This document shows, piece after piece, positions 48,858 through 60,723 of a stretch of 64,000 nt of DNA. Position numbers and translations under genes: made by a program. Under the pieces are notes generated by a model. The model worked only from the letters and a program-made list of their open reading frames with translations, was not told the DNA's origin and made no database searches. This DNA comes from Parietaria judaica (Eukaryota; Streptophyta; Magnoliopsida; Rosales; Urticaceae): the NCBI GenBank assembly GCA_954871525.1, contig OX940864.1, positions 1,234,001-1,298,000 of the forward strand. Reading direction: 5' to 3'. Positions within the stretch are counted from its first letter, which is position 1. Each line of letters begins with the position of its first letter.

Positions 48858-51800
48858 TTACTGGTAGAATTTCTTCAAGTGCTTGACATTCCACCTTCTT
48901 ATGACCTTGACTCCATCGGCGTTTTTGAGCTCGTACACCCCTGGCTTGACGATGTGGGTCACCGTATAAGGGCCTTCCCAGCTTTCTCCTAGCTTTCCCG
49001 CGTTAAGCTCGGCTGTGTTTTGGAACACCCTTCTGAGGACTAGTTCTCCGACCCAGAACCTTCTCGATCGCACCCTTTTGTTGTAGAAGCGTGCGATGGT
49101 GTTCTGGTAATTCGCTATATGAATTCTGGCTCGCTCCCGTCCTTCATCGATGTGGTCCAGCTGATGAAGCAGGTCTTGGTTGTTGTCCTCCTCGTGGTTC
49201 GGTGCCCAGGATCGCCGGAGACTGGGAACTCCTACTTCCGCCGGGATTACCGCTTCCACCCCGAATGCTAAGGCAAAAGGAGTTTCTCCGGTGGCCGAGT
49301 GTGGCGTTGTTCGATAAGCCCAAAGTACTCCAGGGAGTTCGTCTGCCCATAGACCCTTCTTCTTGTCGAGCCGCTTCTTGAGGCTGTCGGTGATCGTCCG
49401 GTTGACTGCTTCGGCGTTCCCGTTTCCCTGAGGATATCTTGGCGTCGAAGTGTTTAGCTTTATCTTCCATCGTGCGCAGAAATCTTTGAACTTCTTCGAG
49501 ATGAATTGGGACCCGTTGTCTGCGATTATCTCCCTGGGGAGTCAAAAGCGAGTGACTATGTTCTTCCAAACGTAGCTCTCGACATCGGAGTCCTTGATGT
49601 TGGCGTAGGCTTCGGCTTTGGTCCATTTGGTGAAGAAGTCTGTGACCACCAGCATGAACCTTTTCTGTCTTGCTCCGGTTGGCATTGGACCGACGATGTC
49701 CATTGACCACTTCATGAATGGGTAGGGCACCGACACCACCGATAGCTCTTCGGCTGGGCAGTTGATTGCTGGGGCGTGTCGCTGGCATTTCTCGCACTTC
49801 CTGGCGTGGTTGGTGCAATCCGCTCGCATTGTTTCCCAGAAAAAACCTTGTAACTTGGCTTTCCTTAATAAGTTGCGTCCGCCTGAGTGATTTCCGCATT
49901 CTCCGCTGTGGATCTCTTCCATGACGTAGTCCGCCTCGTCTTTGCCTAGACAGCGTAGGTAGGGGCCGACAAGGCTTTTGAAGTAAATCCTTCGGTCTAT
50001 GATCGTGTATCGAGAGCTTTTTGACTTTACTTTCCGCGCCTCTTGTCGATCTTCGGGTAACTTTCCTTCGACCAGGTATGCTCGGATGGGGGTCCGCCAA
50101 TCCTCGTCTTCTGTCTCTTCTACTACTCCGGGTTCTTCGCCCTCGCTCTCTTTTTCTTCTACGAGCTGAATTTCTTCATTGTTTCCCTCCGAGATTCCGT
50201 CACTGCTACGAGTGCTGTCCTCTTCGTTGGTTTGTTCCTCCTCGCTTACTTTTAGCTTCTTCTTATCGGGCTCTTCGCTTCTCTTGATGCTAGGCGTCTG
50301 TAGTGTCTCCACTGTGATCGATCGGAGCTCTCCCACTTGGGTAGTTGACCCCAGGCTCGCCAGGGCATCTGCGTGGTTGTTGTCTCCTCTGGACACCTGT
50401 GTCAATGTGAAGAAATCGAACTTCTTCTCGAGGGACCTGACTATCCCAGCGTAGGCCTCCATCCTTTCATCGTTCGTCTCGTACTCTCCACTGACTTGCT
50501 TGACGACTAGTTGGGAATCCGAGAAGGCATTCAAGTTTTTTACCCCGATGGCCATGGCTGATTGCATCCCGATGATGAGTGCCTCGTACTCCGCTTCGTT
50601 ATTGGTGGAGCGATAGGCAAGGCGGCAGGCTTTCTCGATCACTTCTCCCATTGGAGAGATGAGCCGGATCCCGATTCCTGATCCCATCGAAGTCGCCGAT
50701 CCGTCGACGCAGAGTTTCCAAGTGCCGGCTTCATCGCTCAACTCCACGGGCTCTCTGGGTAGCTCGATGAGAAAATCGGCTAGCACTTGCGACTTCAGAC
50801 TCGTCCGCAGCTGATATTCGATGTCGTACGCCCCTAGCTTTATGTTCCACTTCGTGATTCTGCCGGATTGGTTCGGGCTTTGAATGATGGAGCGAATCGG
50901 TCTGTCCGTCATAACGATGATCGTATGGGCTTGGAAGTGGAAACGTAGTCTCTCCGACGCGTCGTATACGGCCAATGCTAGTTTCTCGATGGTGGGGTAC
51001 CTCGTCTCGGCGTCGAGGAGCTTTCTGCTGATGTACGAGACTGGCTTTTGCTCCCCTTTTTCTTCTCGAACTAGCACTTGACTTATCGCCTGATCGGACA
51101 CGGCGATGTAAAGGTAGAGCGGCTCTCCGGGCTCCGGCTTTGTCATAACTGGTGGTGATGACAGATAGACCTTCAGCGCTTGAAAAGCTTCTTCGCACTT
51201 GTCGGTCCATTCGAATTTCTTGTTTTTCCTCAGCAGCTCGTAGAATAGAAGAGTTCGGTCTGCTTGTCGTGAGATGAACCGCCTCAGCGCGTTGATCCTT
51301 CCTGTCAGCTTCTGTACCTCTCGCCGATTTCTTGGCGATGGCATGCTCTGAATGGCTTCGACTTGCTCGGGGTTGGCTTCGATTCCTCGTCGGGTGACCA
51401 TCTGTCCTAAGAATTTCCCGGATGAGACGCCGAAAGTGCACTTCGTGGGGTTTAGCTTCATCTGGTGTTTGTTAAGGACGCCGAAACATTCTTCCAGATG
51501 CTCCACGTGCATTGCCGCTTTTAGAGACTTGACGACCATGTCGTCGATATACACCTCCATGCTCTTCCCGATCTGTTCGTGGAACATCTTTGTCATCAGC
51601 CTCTGGTATGTCGCCCCAGCGTTTTTCAGACCGAAAGGCATAACCTTATAGCAGTAGGTTCCTCTTTCGCTGACGAAGGCTGTCTTCTCTTCGTCGTCTG
51701 GATGCATTCGGATCTGGTGGTAGCCCGAGTAGGCGTCCATGAAGCTTAGGAGCTCGTACCCGTAAGTGGCTTCGACGAGGCGATCGATGTTCGGCATTGG

Positions 51801-52259
51801 GAAGCTGTCCTTCGGGCACGCCTTGTTGAGATCCGTGAAGTCGACGCATACTCTCCATTTGCCGTTCTTCTTTTTCACCACGACGGTGTTGGCCAACCAC
51901 TGGGGGTATTTCACCTCCCTGATGGTTCCCATAGCGAGCAACTTGTCCACTTCGTCGTTGATGATCTTGTTCCGGTCTGAGGCCATCTTCCTTCGCTTCT
52001 GTATGACGGGCTTGTGCCCGGGGTCCGTGTTGAGCCGGTGGGTGACCATCGTCGGATCAATCCCGGGCATGTCTTCGTGAGACCATGCGAAGCTTCTTCG
52101 GTTCTTCTTCAGGAATTCGACCAGCTGAGCTTTGATTTCTGGTTCGAGTCCCGCGCCTATACCGACGGTTCGGGTTGGGTCGGAATCGTCGATGCAGACT
52201 TGTTCCACCTCTTCGAGCTGCGGGCCTCCTAGCCTTTCTTCGGTAGTTTGGTCTTCCAT
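48858..52259 (-). CDS. pol: Gypsy pol: reverse transcriptase, two RNase H domains, integrase (one nonsense codon)
   Basis: The first methionine of the pol part is at 52259, but the frame is open back to the TAG at 52371 and continuous with gag. Counting from that Met: RT about 110-290 (FMDAYSGYHQ 173-182, catalytic YIDD 237-240), RNase H about 370-490, a second archaeal-type RNase H about 515-640 (LCVDGSATSMG, NNEAEYEAL), the His2Cys2 finger of integrase about 780-830 (HSGECGNH, CEKCQ), and the integrase core from about 851 (WSMDIVGP). A TGA at 49542-49544 stops the frame after VTRF. The same frame continues to 48858 with the second catalytic Asp (IIADNGSQF) and Glu (GNAEAVNRT), then a C-terminal tail. 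So the enzyme is truncated between the first and second catalytic residues unless the stop is bypassed. Confidence 0.93.
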
Positions 52260-52370
52260 GTCTTCTGCGCTGAGGATCTTGGGGATGCCCGGGGGTCCTC
52301 CTTTTCCCCTTTTCCTGCGTCGCTTCCTCCTGATCGTCGATGGTGGAGGCGGAGCAGACGCGGCTAATTG

Positions 52371-52373
52371 CTA
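52371..52373 (-). promoter_or_regulatory. Probable readthrough stop codon between gag-protease and pol
   Basis: The gag frame ends CAA-TAG-CAA-TTA and then stays open for 37 codons to the pol Met at 52259 and on through RT. TAG followed by CAA-TTA matches the known leaky context UAG-CAR-YYA of tobamovirus replicase genes. Readthrough would yield Gag-Pol at a low ratio to Gag. Confidence 0.75.
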
Positions 52374-54809
52374 TTGAGCGGCTGGCTTGCTGCCGCTGCC
52401 TTCGGCCTTCTCGACGTCCTTGGACGCGCTCATCGCTCGGTAGTGCTTCATGTAACAAATGCGATAGGCTTCGCTGCTTCCTCGGATTTCATCGATGGTT
52501 CCTTCTATCCGTCCGGGGAACTTGATGCATCGATGATAGGTGGACGGGACGGCCTTCATCGAGTGAATCCATGGTCTCCCGAGGATTACGTTGAAATGCG
52601 ATCGCACGTTCAACACCATAAATTCGGTCATCCGATGGACGGTTCCGGCGTAGACGGGGAGATTCACCGTTCCCAGCGAGAGAACCACATCTCCGTTGAA
52701 ACCAGACACCTTGCGCGGACGGCCTCCGATGACCAAATCTTCGATCTCCATTCGCGTCAGACAGTCGTAAGTGATGACGTCGACCGAGCTTCCATTGTCG
52801 ACAAGGACGCGAGCAACGTCGCATCCTCCTATGTTGAGCTCCAATACCAGGGCATCGTCATGCTCGTCTGCGCACACTTCTTCGTCGACGAACTCTATCG
52901 TCGTCTTCGGACCGGTCATCCGCGCATCTTCCTGGGCGGACTCCTTCCCTCTGCGTTGGTAGGCCTTGATGCTGTTGATGGAATCTTCGCAGAGGCGAGA
53001 TCCTCCCATGATCAAGTCGATCCTTGGTCTTGCGACTGGCCTCCCATCGGTCGGGCGTTCCCCCGATGCTTCCTCGATCGCGAGGCTTCTTTTGGGGGCC
53101 TCCTGGTTTCCTCCCGCGCGCTGAGCTGGTGCCTCCCGCTTGTTCGGCCATGACCGGTTTTCGTTGTTCCACGGCTGAGTGTTCTTTTGGGAGACGTCTT
53201 GGAATTCCCCTTGTTCGATCCTTCTTTGGATCATCTTCTTCAGAGTGGCGCACTCGTCGGTTGCATGACCGTGATATTCGTGGAAAGAGCAGTACTTGCT
53301 CATGTCCCTCGGCCAGGGCTTCCTTTCGTAGCTGCCTCGACCGCCGGAATGACCTCCTCGGCCACCCGAAAATCCTCCTCGGCTTCCAGAATAGCCTCCT
53401 CGGTTGCCAGAGTAACCTCCCCGATTTTCCGGAAAGCTTCCCTGGTTGCTCGGGAAGTACCCTGGTTGTGAGTTTCCTTGCGGGACTGCCTCCTGCCGAT
53501 GGCCCTCGTGATTGCCGAGCGCCTCTTTCTTTCCGTCCAACTGATAGACTCCGTGTCCAGGGTTCTCCCTGATCCTTCGCTCGTCGGCCCCGTCTCTGCT
53601 TCTCCGATCTCGTCGCTCTCCCTCTCTCCTTGTTCTGGACGACGATCCCTCTCGTCCGTCTCTAGTTTCCTTCTTGTCTGGCCTCGTTCGGCCCTCAGCT
53701 TCCTCTTCTAGCCTTTTCTTGATCGCCTTATTCTCTTCCATGTCCATGTAGATTGTTGCTTTGTGGAGCGCATCTTCTATCGACTTTGGCAACGAGACGC
53801 ACAATTCGTCGTTGAACGGGGACTGGTAGTATAGACCATGCTTTAGAGCTTGGACCGAGACGACGTCTTCGATCTTCGGGATTCGGAACATGACGTTCTT
53901 GAATTTCTCTATATACTGCCGAAGAGGTTCGTTCTTCCCTTGCTTGACATCGAAGAGGTTGGACACCGTTAGCTCCGTCTGTACGTAGATGGAGAAGTGC
54001 TTCAGGAAGAGTGCGACCAACTCGTCGGAGGTGTTGATAGAACCCGGCGTCAGTCTCGCGAACCAGTCGCTGGCGCGGCCTTGCAAACTTGCGATGAAAA
54101 GTCTGCACAGGACGGCTTCCTTCCGGACCTCTTCGCCCCCGATGTGGTCCGTCGCGATTCGGAATGACTTCACGTGTGTATGGGGGTCCGTATCCCCTTT
54201 GTACGGCGTGAGTCTGATCTTTGGTAATTCCTCCAGCTCTATTCCCCGAATCCTCGTCGTGAACGGGGTGATTCTGGCTTCTCGCACCATCCTGTCGATT
54301 TCTGGCGCCGAGCTCGTCGCTTGATGCACCTGTGAAGCGACCTTTCCGAGCTTGGCTTCCATCTTTGCTGACATTAAGGCCATCGCCTTGGCCACTTCTT
54401 CGGCCACTCTCGCCGCCACGTCCGTCGTTGCATTGCCCTGTGTGTTCCCCGGCGTGTCTTCCGCTCGATTCGCCGTGGTTGGCTGGGCTGCGTCCGTGTC
54501 GAAGAGGTTCCTGATGAGCGAGGGGGTTGACATGCCCACCGGTGTGTCCGTCGTCACCGTGTCTCTGCTGGCGCTTCCCCCAGCAGCTCGTGCGGCCGAT
54601 TCTGCTATCTGGTTCGTCGGGCGCGGTCTCTCCGCACGCTCTAGGAGGCTTGCGAGGCGTCTGTTTTCCGCGGCCTGCTCCTCTATTTTTCGGGCGGACT
54701 CCTCGGCTTTGCTTGTGACCTCCGTCATCTTTGCGATGGCCTCGGCCAGTTGCTGTTGCATTCGCTGCATGGTTTGCTCCTGGGCGGAGTTGGCTTCCTC
54801 GGTTGACAT
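52371..54809 (-). CDS. gag: Gypsy gag-protease polyprotein
   Basis: 812 residues from the ATG at 54809, about 70 nt after the LTR. The N-terminus is Gln-rich coiled coil (QEQTMQRMQQQLAEAI). The capsid-like gag domain spans about residues 175-330 (ASDWFARLTPGSI, LRQYIEKFKNV), followed by a basic Arg/Glu region and a Gly-rich GGYSGNRGG repeat tract. A zinc-knuckle-like CSFHEYHGHATDEC follows. The aspartic protease is at about 650-760 (RVLVDNGSSVDVI, then ILGRPWIH). Gag packages the RNA in cytoplasmic particles and the protease matures it. The frame is intact. It ends at the TAG described separately, in frame with pol. Confidence 0.94.
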   Translation of the reverse strand: MSTEEANSAQEQTMQRMQQQLAEAIAKMTEVTSKAEESARKIEEQAAENRRLASLLERAERPRPTNQIAESAARAAGGSASRDTVTTDTPVGMSTPSLIRNLFDTDAAQPTTANRAEDTPGNTQGNATTDVAARVAEEVAKAMALMSAKMEAKLGKVASQVHQATSSAPEIDRMVREARITPFTTRIRGIELEELPKIRLTPYKGDTDPHTHVKSFRIATDHIGGEEVRKEAVLCRLFIASLQGRASDWFARLTPGSINTSDELVALFLKHFSIYVQTELTVSNLFDVKQGKNEPLRQYIEKFKNVMFRIPKIEDVVSVQALKHGLYYQSPFNDELCVSLPKSIEDALHKATIYMDMEENKAIKKRLEEEAEGRTRPDKKETRDGREGSSSRTRREGERRDRRSRDGADERRIRENPGHGVYQLDGKKEALGNHEGHRQEAVPQGNSQPGYFPSNQGSFPENRGGYSGNRGGYSGSRGGFSGGRGGHSGGRGSYERKPWPRDMSKYCSFHEYHGHATDECATLKKMIQRRIEQGEFQDVSQKNTQPWNNENRSWPNKREAPAQRAGGNQEAPKRSLAIEEASGERPTDGRPVARPRIDLIMGGSRLCEDSINSIKAYQRRGKESAQEDARMTGPKTTIEFVDEEVCADEHDDALVLELNIGGCDVARVLVDNGSSVDVITYDCLTRMEIEDLVIGGRPRKVSGFNGDVVLSLGTVNLPVYAGTVHRMTEFMVLNVRSHFNVILGRPWIHSMKAVPSTYHRCIKFPGRIEGTIDEIRGSSEAYRICYMKHYRAMSASKDVEKAEGSGSKPAAQ

Positions 54810-54858
54810 CCTCCTTCCTCCCTTCGATTTCCTGGCTGTGCGATAGAAAGAAACAAAG

Positions 54859-54876
54859 CCCCCTCGGTGGGCGCCA
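54859..54876 (-). other. Primer binding site
   Basis: On the minus strand TGGCGCCCACCGAGGGGG begins three bases after the 5' LTR. It fits a tRNA 3' end ending in CCA, but not initiator Met tRNA; the donor tRNA was not identified. Confidence 0.65.
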
Positions 54877-54879
54877 AAC

Positions 54880-55578
54880 TGTAGAGGGCGATTTTACTCA
54901 CCGTGCAGTCACAAAGATAATCGAAAATAATAGATAATTATAAATAATACGAATATCTCTGATTTATTATAATTTCGAGAGGACCCGGTTTCTTCCGTTT
55001 GATAGCTTGGACAATCGAAGATTACACTCTCTAACCCTTGGGAAATCGAGAATAATATGAATAATCAGACTCGAAGACTCAAGGATTTATTCTCTCAAAA
55101 CTCACGATAATATTGGATACTGAACACTGGATACTGAAATGAAATCATTATGCTAAGTTTACATCCGTATATATAGGCTTGAAAGTCTTCTAGAATACTC
55201 CTCAAATCTTGCTAGGGTTTCCTTCTGTTTCGCTATGATCGTGGTTGACTTCCTTATTTTGCGTTGGATATCCCACGAAATCTTCAACCGAATAACCCAG
55301 TCTTCCCTTCTTTCTCGCGATCTCGAATGAATATCTTTTAATACGAGTAGGCTTTCTCGAAGAGCTTTCTCCGATGAGCTTCCTTTCTCGCGATGAGGTG
55401 TTGGGCTGGCTTGGTCGGATGATGACTTTCCATGGGCTTCGCTTGTTGGGCCTTATTTCTTCTGCTCCTTGATGGGCCTGAACTACTTAGGCAGTCGTTC
55501 CCTTGTTTTTACGTCGTTTACTTCATAAACGACAAAGGGTAGTGTTAGGGAAAGATTTGACAAAATCTGACCTTAACA
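54880..55578 (-). repeat. 5' LTR of Gypsy element
   Basis: 699 bp with the same ends and, by eye, the same sequence as the LTR at 46116-46814. The AATAT duplication follows at 55579-55583. Confidence 0.93.
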
Positions 55579-57889
55579 AATATGTTCCCGGATTTTTTTT
55601 TTCTTGATAAATATCGTAAATGAAAATATGGCCGCATAATAGAGCCAATATGATTTAGGTTTTTGGAGTTATCTCTGTAGTATGTACGTGTATATATATA
55701 TACACTTCATACCCCATTGAAGGTGCATTTATGTATGAACTATCCGAAAATATTTGAGTAGTCTAATCAATATAATTATTATGGATCATGAATGTCGATC
55801 ATAAATCTGCGAAATTGTTATCATGCAATGTATTTAAATCACGTACTTCATACTGAATATATATGAACGATAGATATTTTCGGATTACCCTAGAAATGTA
55901 TTTAAGAATTGTTCATTGCACATGAATAAAATTTAAAGGCTGCTTTTGGTGCCAAGCCGCGAGAGCTCGAGTAATCACGGTGTAATGTTACAAAATATTA
56001 CGGTCGTGTAAATATTCGGAAATAAATTCGTTCACAGTCTTATTACATATGATAAAGAGTAGAAATGACCCACAATTTTTCATAAGAATAAAGGTTTCAT
56101 TAATATTGATATGTAATATGTGGATTTTGAGTAAAAATAAAAATCAATGGTTCAAAATAATTGATGTAAAAAAAATAAAGGTTCAAAATAATTTGGCATT
56201 TCAAAGTTACTCGATAATGCTCGGTACGAGAACTGAATCAATTCTGTACAGAATCTATGTACAGTACATGCCCCTATATTAATATATGCGGCATAAGTAC
56301 CTACTTTCATCTAACATGTGCAGACATATTTCAAATCTTTTTTTGCGACAATAGCGCCCAAAAATCACAATAAAATGTCGAGATCCAATTCCATTCGTGT
56401 TGAGTCAACGTCTATAAGTGAATGAAAATTTACCGACACACTTCGGTATAAGATTAGAAACTTGTGCCGCAAAAATATCTATAAAATATATAATATATTT
56501 ACATGTGTATCTGTATGTATGTATGTATTTGGTTGTGGGTAATGTTCCTCACCAACCAAGCATAAATCAGTGGCATATAGCAATATACAGAAGTGTGATT
56601 TACAACATTTGCATGTGTTCCAAATTATTATCACCTACTTAATAAGCAAGGACCACCGTACCAGCTCTACTTAACACACACTTTCTTCTATATTTGTCTT
56701 AATACTATAATATATATATATATATATATAATATATAATATTATACTAAGAAGAACCCTTCAAGTCTCCTAGTTTCAGCAACCGTTTCTTGCCACCTTCA
56801 CATAATTAATACTCCATTTTTTTGTTTGTTTGCTAAAACAGTGTGCCAATTCTTTAGTCTATATATATAGACATATATATATATACACACACACATATTT
56901 AAATATGTAATTACACTATTCACATATATATACATTACGACATCCAAAAACAAAGAAACAACATGAAATTGAAAATACGATAATGTCAAACAAGCACAAA
57001 AACTAAAATGTGCGTTGAATCACACAAAACAGGGCCCTAGATAGAAGTCATAACTCGGAACTGGCAAAACCTTTCCACGCATGCGTAGGGCAGCGTAGCT
57101 ATCATCCCGAGCTGCGATTTTATATGATGAACACTCAAGTCATGACACTCTGAATAAAAAATTACATCCTCCGATAATCGAGCCTTGCACGAACACCTCT
57201 CAAAGCGCTGCTCAATGATTGCTCTTTCGTTGGTCGGCCTCGTCAAACTTGAACGGAAATTATTTTCCCTTGGAATCAATTACAAAGTACTATAAAAAAA
57301 ATTAAAACTGGATATATTCATGTGTATATTAACCGTTATAATCTTATTAAGAAACACGTAGGTTCTTTGCATGGGGTTTGATTGAGGAATCAAGATCTAT
57401 AAGGCATATATATTGGAATCTTTATAATGAGGGAATAATATTCAAACAAATTAATTATGATATATAGTAATCTATTTTTCTTCAAGTACAGGTTGATTCC
57501 TTCTCCAGGTTTAGTCAAAATTAAAAATACAATATAACTATAGGCAGTGGCGGAGCCAGCTTTGTATTTCAGGCGATGCACTTTTACAATAAATCGAGAT
57601 TTAAGAAAAATTATTGTAAAAATTTAGTGAAATAAAAATTATTTTAATGATAAAAGTAATAAAATTTAGTTATTATTCTTTGTAGTTTATTAATTAATTA
57701 TCTAATAAGTAAATATATGATTGGAGAAAAAAATTATTTAACTAATTTTTAAAATAGAGATAATTGCGACATAAATACCTCATTTTTACACTTCGCAGAG
57801 AGTATATTTCAATACTTATTTTTCCGTCATAAATACCCAATGTTTTAGTTTCAGTATAACTTTGAGCTCTGTCACTAAACCAAAGTTAA

Positions 57890-58140
57890 TGATAAGTTTA
57901 TGCGACATACTCGGTGGTGTCGGTGACGCACTCGATAATATCGGCGGTGTCGGTGACGTACTTGGCAGTGTCGGCAACGCACTTGGTCGTGAGTATACAT
58001 TGTCGACACAGTCGACAATGCCAAGTGGGTCGCCAACACCGCGATTATGTCAAAAAATGCCGAATGCATCGTTGATATCGTTGAGTACGTCACCGACACC
58101 GTCGAAAATAACGAGTGTGTTGCATGCACTGCCTTCCGCC
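57890..58140. repeat. GTCGGTGACG-rich low-complexity patch
   Basis: Repeated GGTGTCGGTGACG and its reverse complement CGTCACCGACACCG occur in opposed halves, suggesting a small foldback remnant. A 101-residue open frame across it is Gly/Val/Asp-rich and probably spurious. Confidence 0.4.
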
Positions 58141-60202
58141 GAGTGTATTTCAATAATAAATAATTAATTATGGCACAATCAATATACATGTAAATAGATA
58201 TAAAGACTTATTAACAATACAAATAAAGATATATGTAACAACTACATAAACTATACTTAATATATATATACTATATATATAGTATATAGTGGTATTTTTT
58301 TGAAGATTAATGAGCCTATGCGTGAGTATGCTACTAGCATACTAGCTCGCCTATGACTATAGGGAAATATATTCGTTGAATAATAAGAAAATTGAATGCA
58401 CATATTCTTGTTTCGTAATGAATTAAATAAATAAATAAATAGTTATACAACTTAACATTACTTAAAAGATTGGCATATCTCTATGAATCGCGACTCACCC
58501 ACTAACTTCCTTCTTTTCCAACGAAAACTTCACGGGTATCCGAAATTAGGTCGTAATAAAAAACTCTCAAAGTTTTTATCACCTTTGTTTACGTGTTTTT
58601 CACCGGCTATTCATAGTCAGACCCGGTGAATCAAATTTAATTTACGAGATTATCTTTTGGGAGAAGTTTTAAATATTAGGATTAAACAAAAAAATATATC
58701 GATATTAAATTTCCATAAGTTTATTCATCATATACGTTCATGATCTCCCACGTGTGTGCTCGACAGTAGAGACTGTCCTCTGTACTTTTATTTACTAGCA
58801 AAGCAATAGTAAAATTATGAATAAAAAGGAAAAAGGGAGAAAAAAAACGGAAAATAAATAATAATAATAATAATAATAATAATCACCAGTAAATAAATAA
58901 ATAATAAAATCAGCTTTAAGAGTATATGGCAATCTTTACGCGCATGCGTGGAAATTGGAATCGCAATTAGCTTTTTAAGTTTCTAAAAAAAATAAAAAAT
59001 TGTAAAGTTGAGTACTTTGCGACATAGATTTTTCATACCTTAACTTATAGATCTTAAAGCCTATTTCTACCAACAAAGTACTATTTCTAGTCTTATATTT
59101 ATGGCAAAAAATATAATGAGTTAATATAGCAAAAATAGTCCATATGTTAAAAGGGTAAGTGCGGAAATAGTTAATTTAGGATTAATTTTGTAGCTTAAAT
59201 ATTTTGTAACATTTTTTTAGTAAAATTATTATATTATATATTTTTTTGTTTTATATCAATTCCTTAAAATTAATCCAATAAGTATTTTTAGATATTTCTA
59301 TCCACTTTCCCATCCATATTAACAATTAAGAACTATTTGCCACTAAATCATAACAAATGAACCATCTGTACTATTTTTATTTTATTTTTTAAATGGTCTA
59401 TTTTCACACGTACCGCTTAATGTAACTAAAAAACGATATCTAAATACTTTATTCATCTTCTAATTTATTTATTTTGAATAATAAATACCACCCAAAAAAA
59501 AAAAAAGCTATAATTTCTTGCTGTATTTTACCCTACCCTATTTGTCGTTCGAATGTAATGACATTTTTTTTTCAGTCGTTTTCATGTATCTCTGTTGGTA
59601 ACAGCTTCCTTTCTCTATTTTATCGTTGTTTACTATTCTTGTCGTTTCTTGGGTTTGCTTCGACTTCCTTGTTTGTTTTGCATCAAGTTTATGTCGTTCG
59701 TCGTTCTACTATTTTTCAGTATTTTTGTTCTTTGTTTTATTTCATGTCGTTTTTCTTAAAAAGAGAGACTGGACTAATTAGAACACGTCACATCACACCC
59801 AATGAAAGAAAGATCACAAACTCAAAGTTGGGTACTTACCGTTCATATGTCGTTTGTCTCTCATCTTATTATTTTCTTGTCATTTCATCAGCACATGGCT
59901 ATCAATTTTTTTCCCCATGTCGTTTCTTGGTTTTTAGTATTTCCAAAAGGAAATAATAGCGAAAAGTGTAGCTAAGTTTCATTTGTAATGATCGAAGACC
60001 CAAGTCGCGTAAAAATATAGGGCTATATTTTCCGTCTCCATTCTGTAATTGACACATCGTTGGATTCTTATTTACCACATGTTATATAGTTTTTACACGC
60101 ATTTAATTTATAAACTCTCATTTATCACATTGTAAGCTAACAAGAGTGACACGATAAAACTCAAGCAACAAACTTTTACTCAAGTCTAAATACTTCGACT
60201 CT

Positions 60203-60446
60203 CATAAATAAAACTTGAATATATGATTATTAAATTTACATAAACTTAAGTACATTTAGCGTCAATTTTATGTAAACTTTAACATAAATAAAACTTGAGT
60301 ATATATGATTATTAATTTTACATAAACTTAACTACATTTACGGTCAATTTTACGTAGACTTTAACATAAATAAAACTTGAGTGTATATGATTATGAATTT
60401 TACATAAACTTAACTACATTTACCGTGAATTTTACGTAGACTTGAA
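60203..60446. repeat. Three tandem ~80-bp repeats
   Basis: Units start at 60203, 60283 and 60365, each with CATAAATAAAACTTGA and TTTACATAAACTTAA. Period 80-82 bp, mildly diverged. Upstream of the VPS2-like gene. Confidence 0.8.
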
Positions 60447-60723
60447 CATATTTGCCGCTAATATTTCTATTTCTTACGATAAGAAAAGCTCGCTAAGCAA
60501 CCGAGAGTGGGTCCCACCAAGCTGATGTCCACGTGGCAGGGTAGTTGATTCCTCGCAACCCCCACAACGCGTAAGCGCTGCACAGCTTTGAAGAAGAAGA
60601 AGAAGAAGAAGCCATCCAATAAAATCCAGATTCTCGCTCAGATCATCAATCCGATCGCCAAGATCAAGCAATCGATCGCCGGAAAGCTTCCAGATTCGAT
60701 TCTCGGCTCTCCGATCCGCCGCC

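Larger units (their letters stand above)
46116..55578 (-). mobile_element. Ty3/Gypsy LTR retrotransposon, Tat type, near-intact
   Basis: Two 699-bp LTRs (54880-55578 as 5' LTR and 46116-46814 as 3' LTR) look identical by eye, start TG and end CA, and are flanked by AATAT on both sides (46111-46115 and 55579-55583). Order on the minus strand is PBS, gag-protease, leaky stop, RT, RNase H, second RNase H, integrase, a 3' region with a tandem array, a polypurine tract and the 3' LTR. The second, archaeal-type RNase H domain (LCVDGSATSMGSG) and the long repeat-bearing 3' region fit the Tat lineage. One nonsense codon breaks the integrase. Confidence 0.93.
55579..60723. other. Intergenic DNA
   Basis: No gene supported. 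Contents: TA microsatellites (56710-56730), an AAT microsatellite (58858-58882), a GGCGGAGCCAG sequence at 57543, a GTCGGTGACG-rich patch at 57890-58110, TGTCGTTT motifs (59540-59930) and an 80-bp triple repeat (60203-60446). The VPS2-like leader starts near 60570. Confidence 0.55.

Noticed and set aside
49144..54846. Many open frames opposite or shifted to gag-pol (for example 52368-53153, 54352-54846, 49144-50100)
   Set aside because: They are shadows of the real minus-strand frame. They have low complexity and lack recognisable domains.
57862..58167. 101-residue Gly/Val/Asp-rich frame and its antisense partner
   Set aside because: They are produced by repeated GTCGGTGACG motifs in an inverted arrangement. 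No domain is visible.
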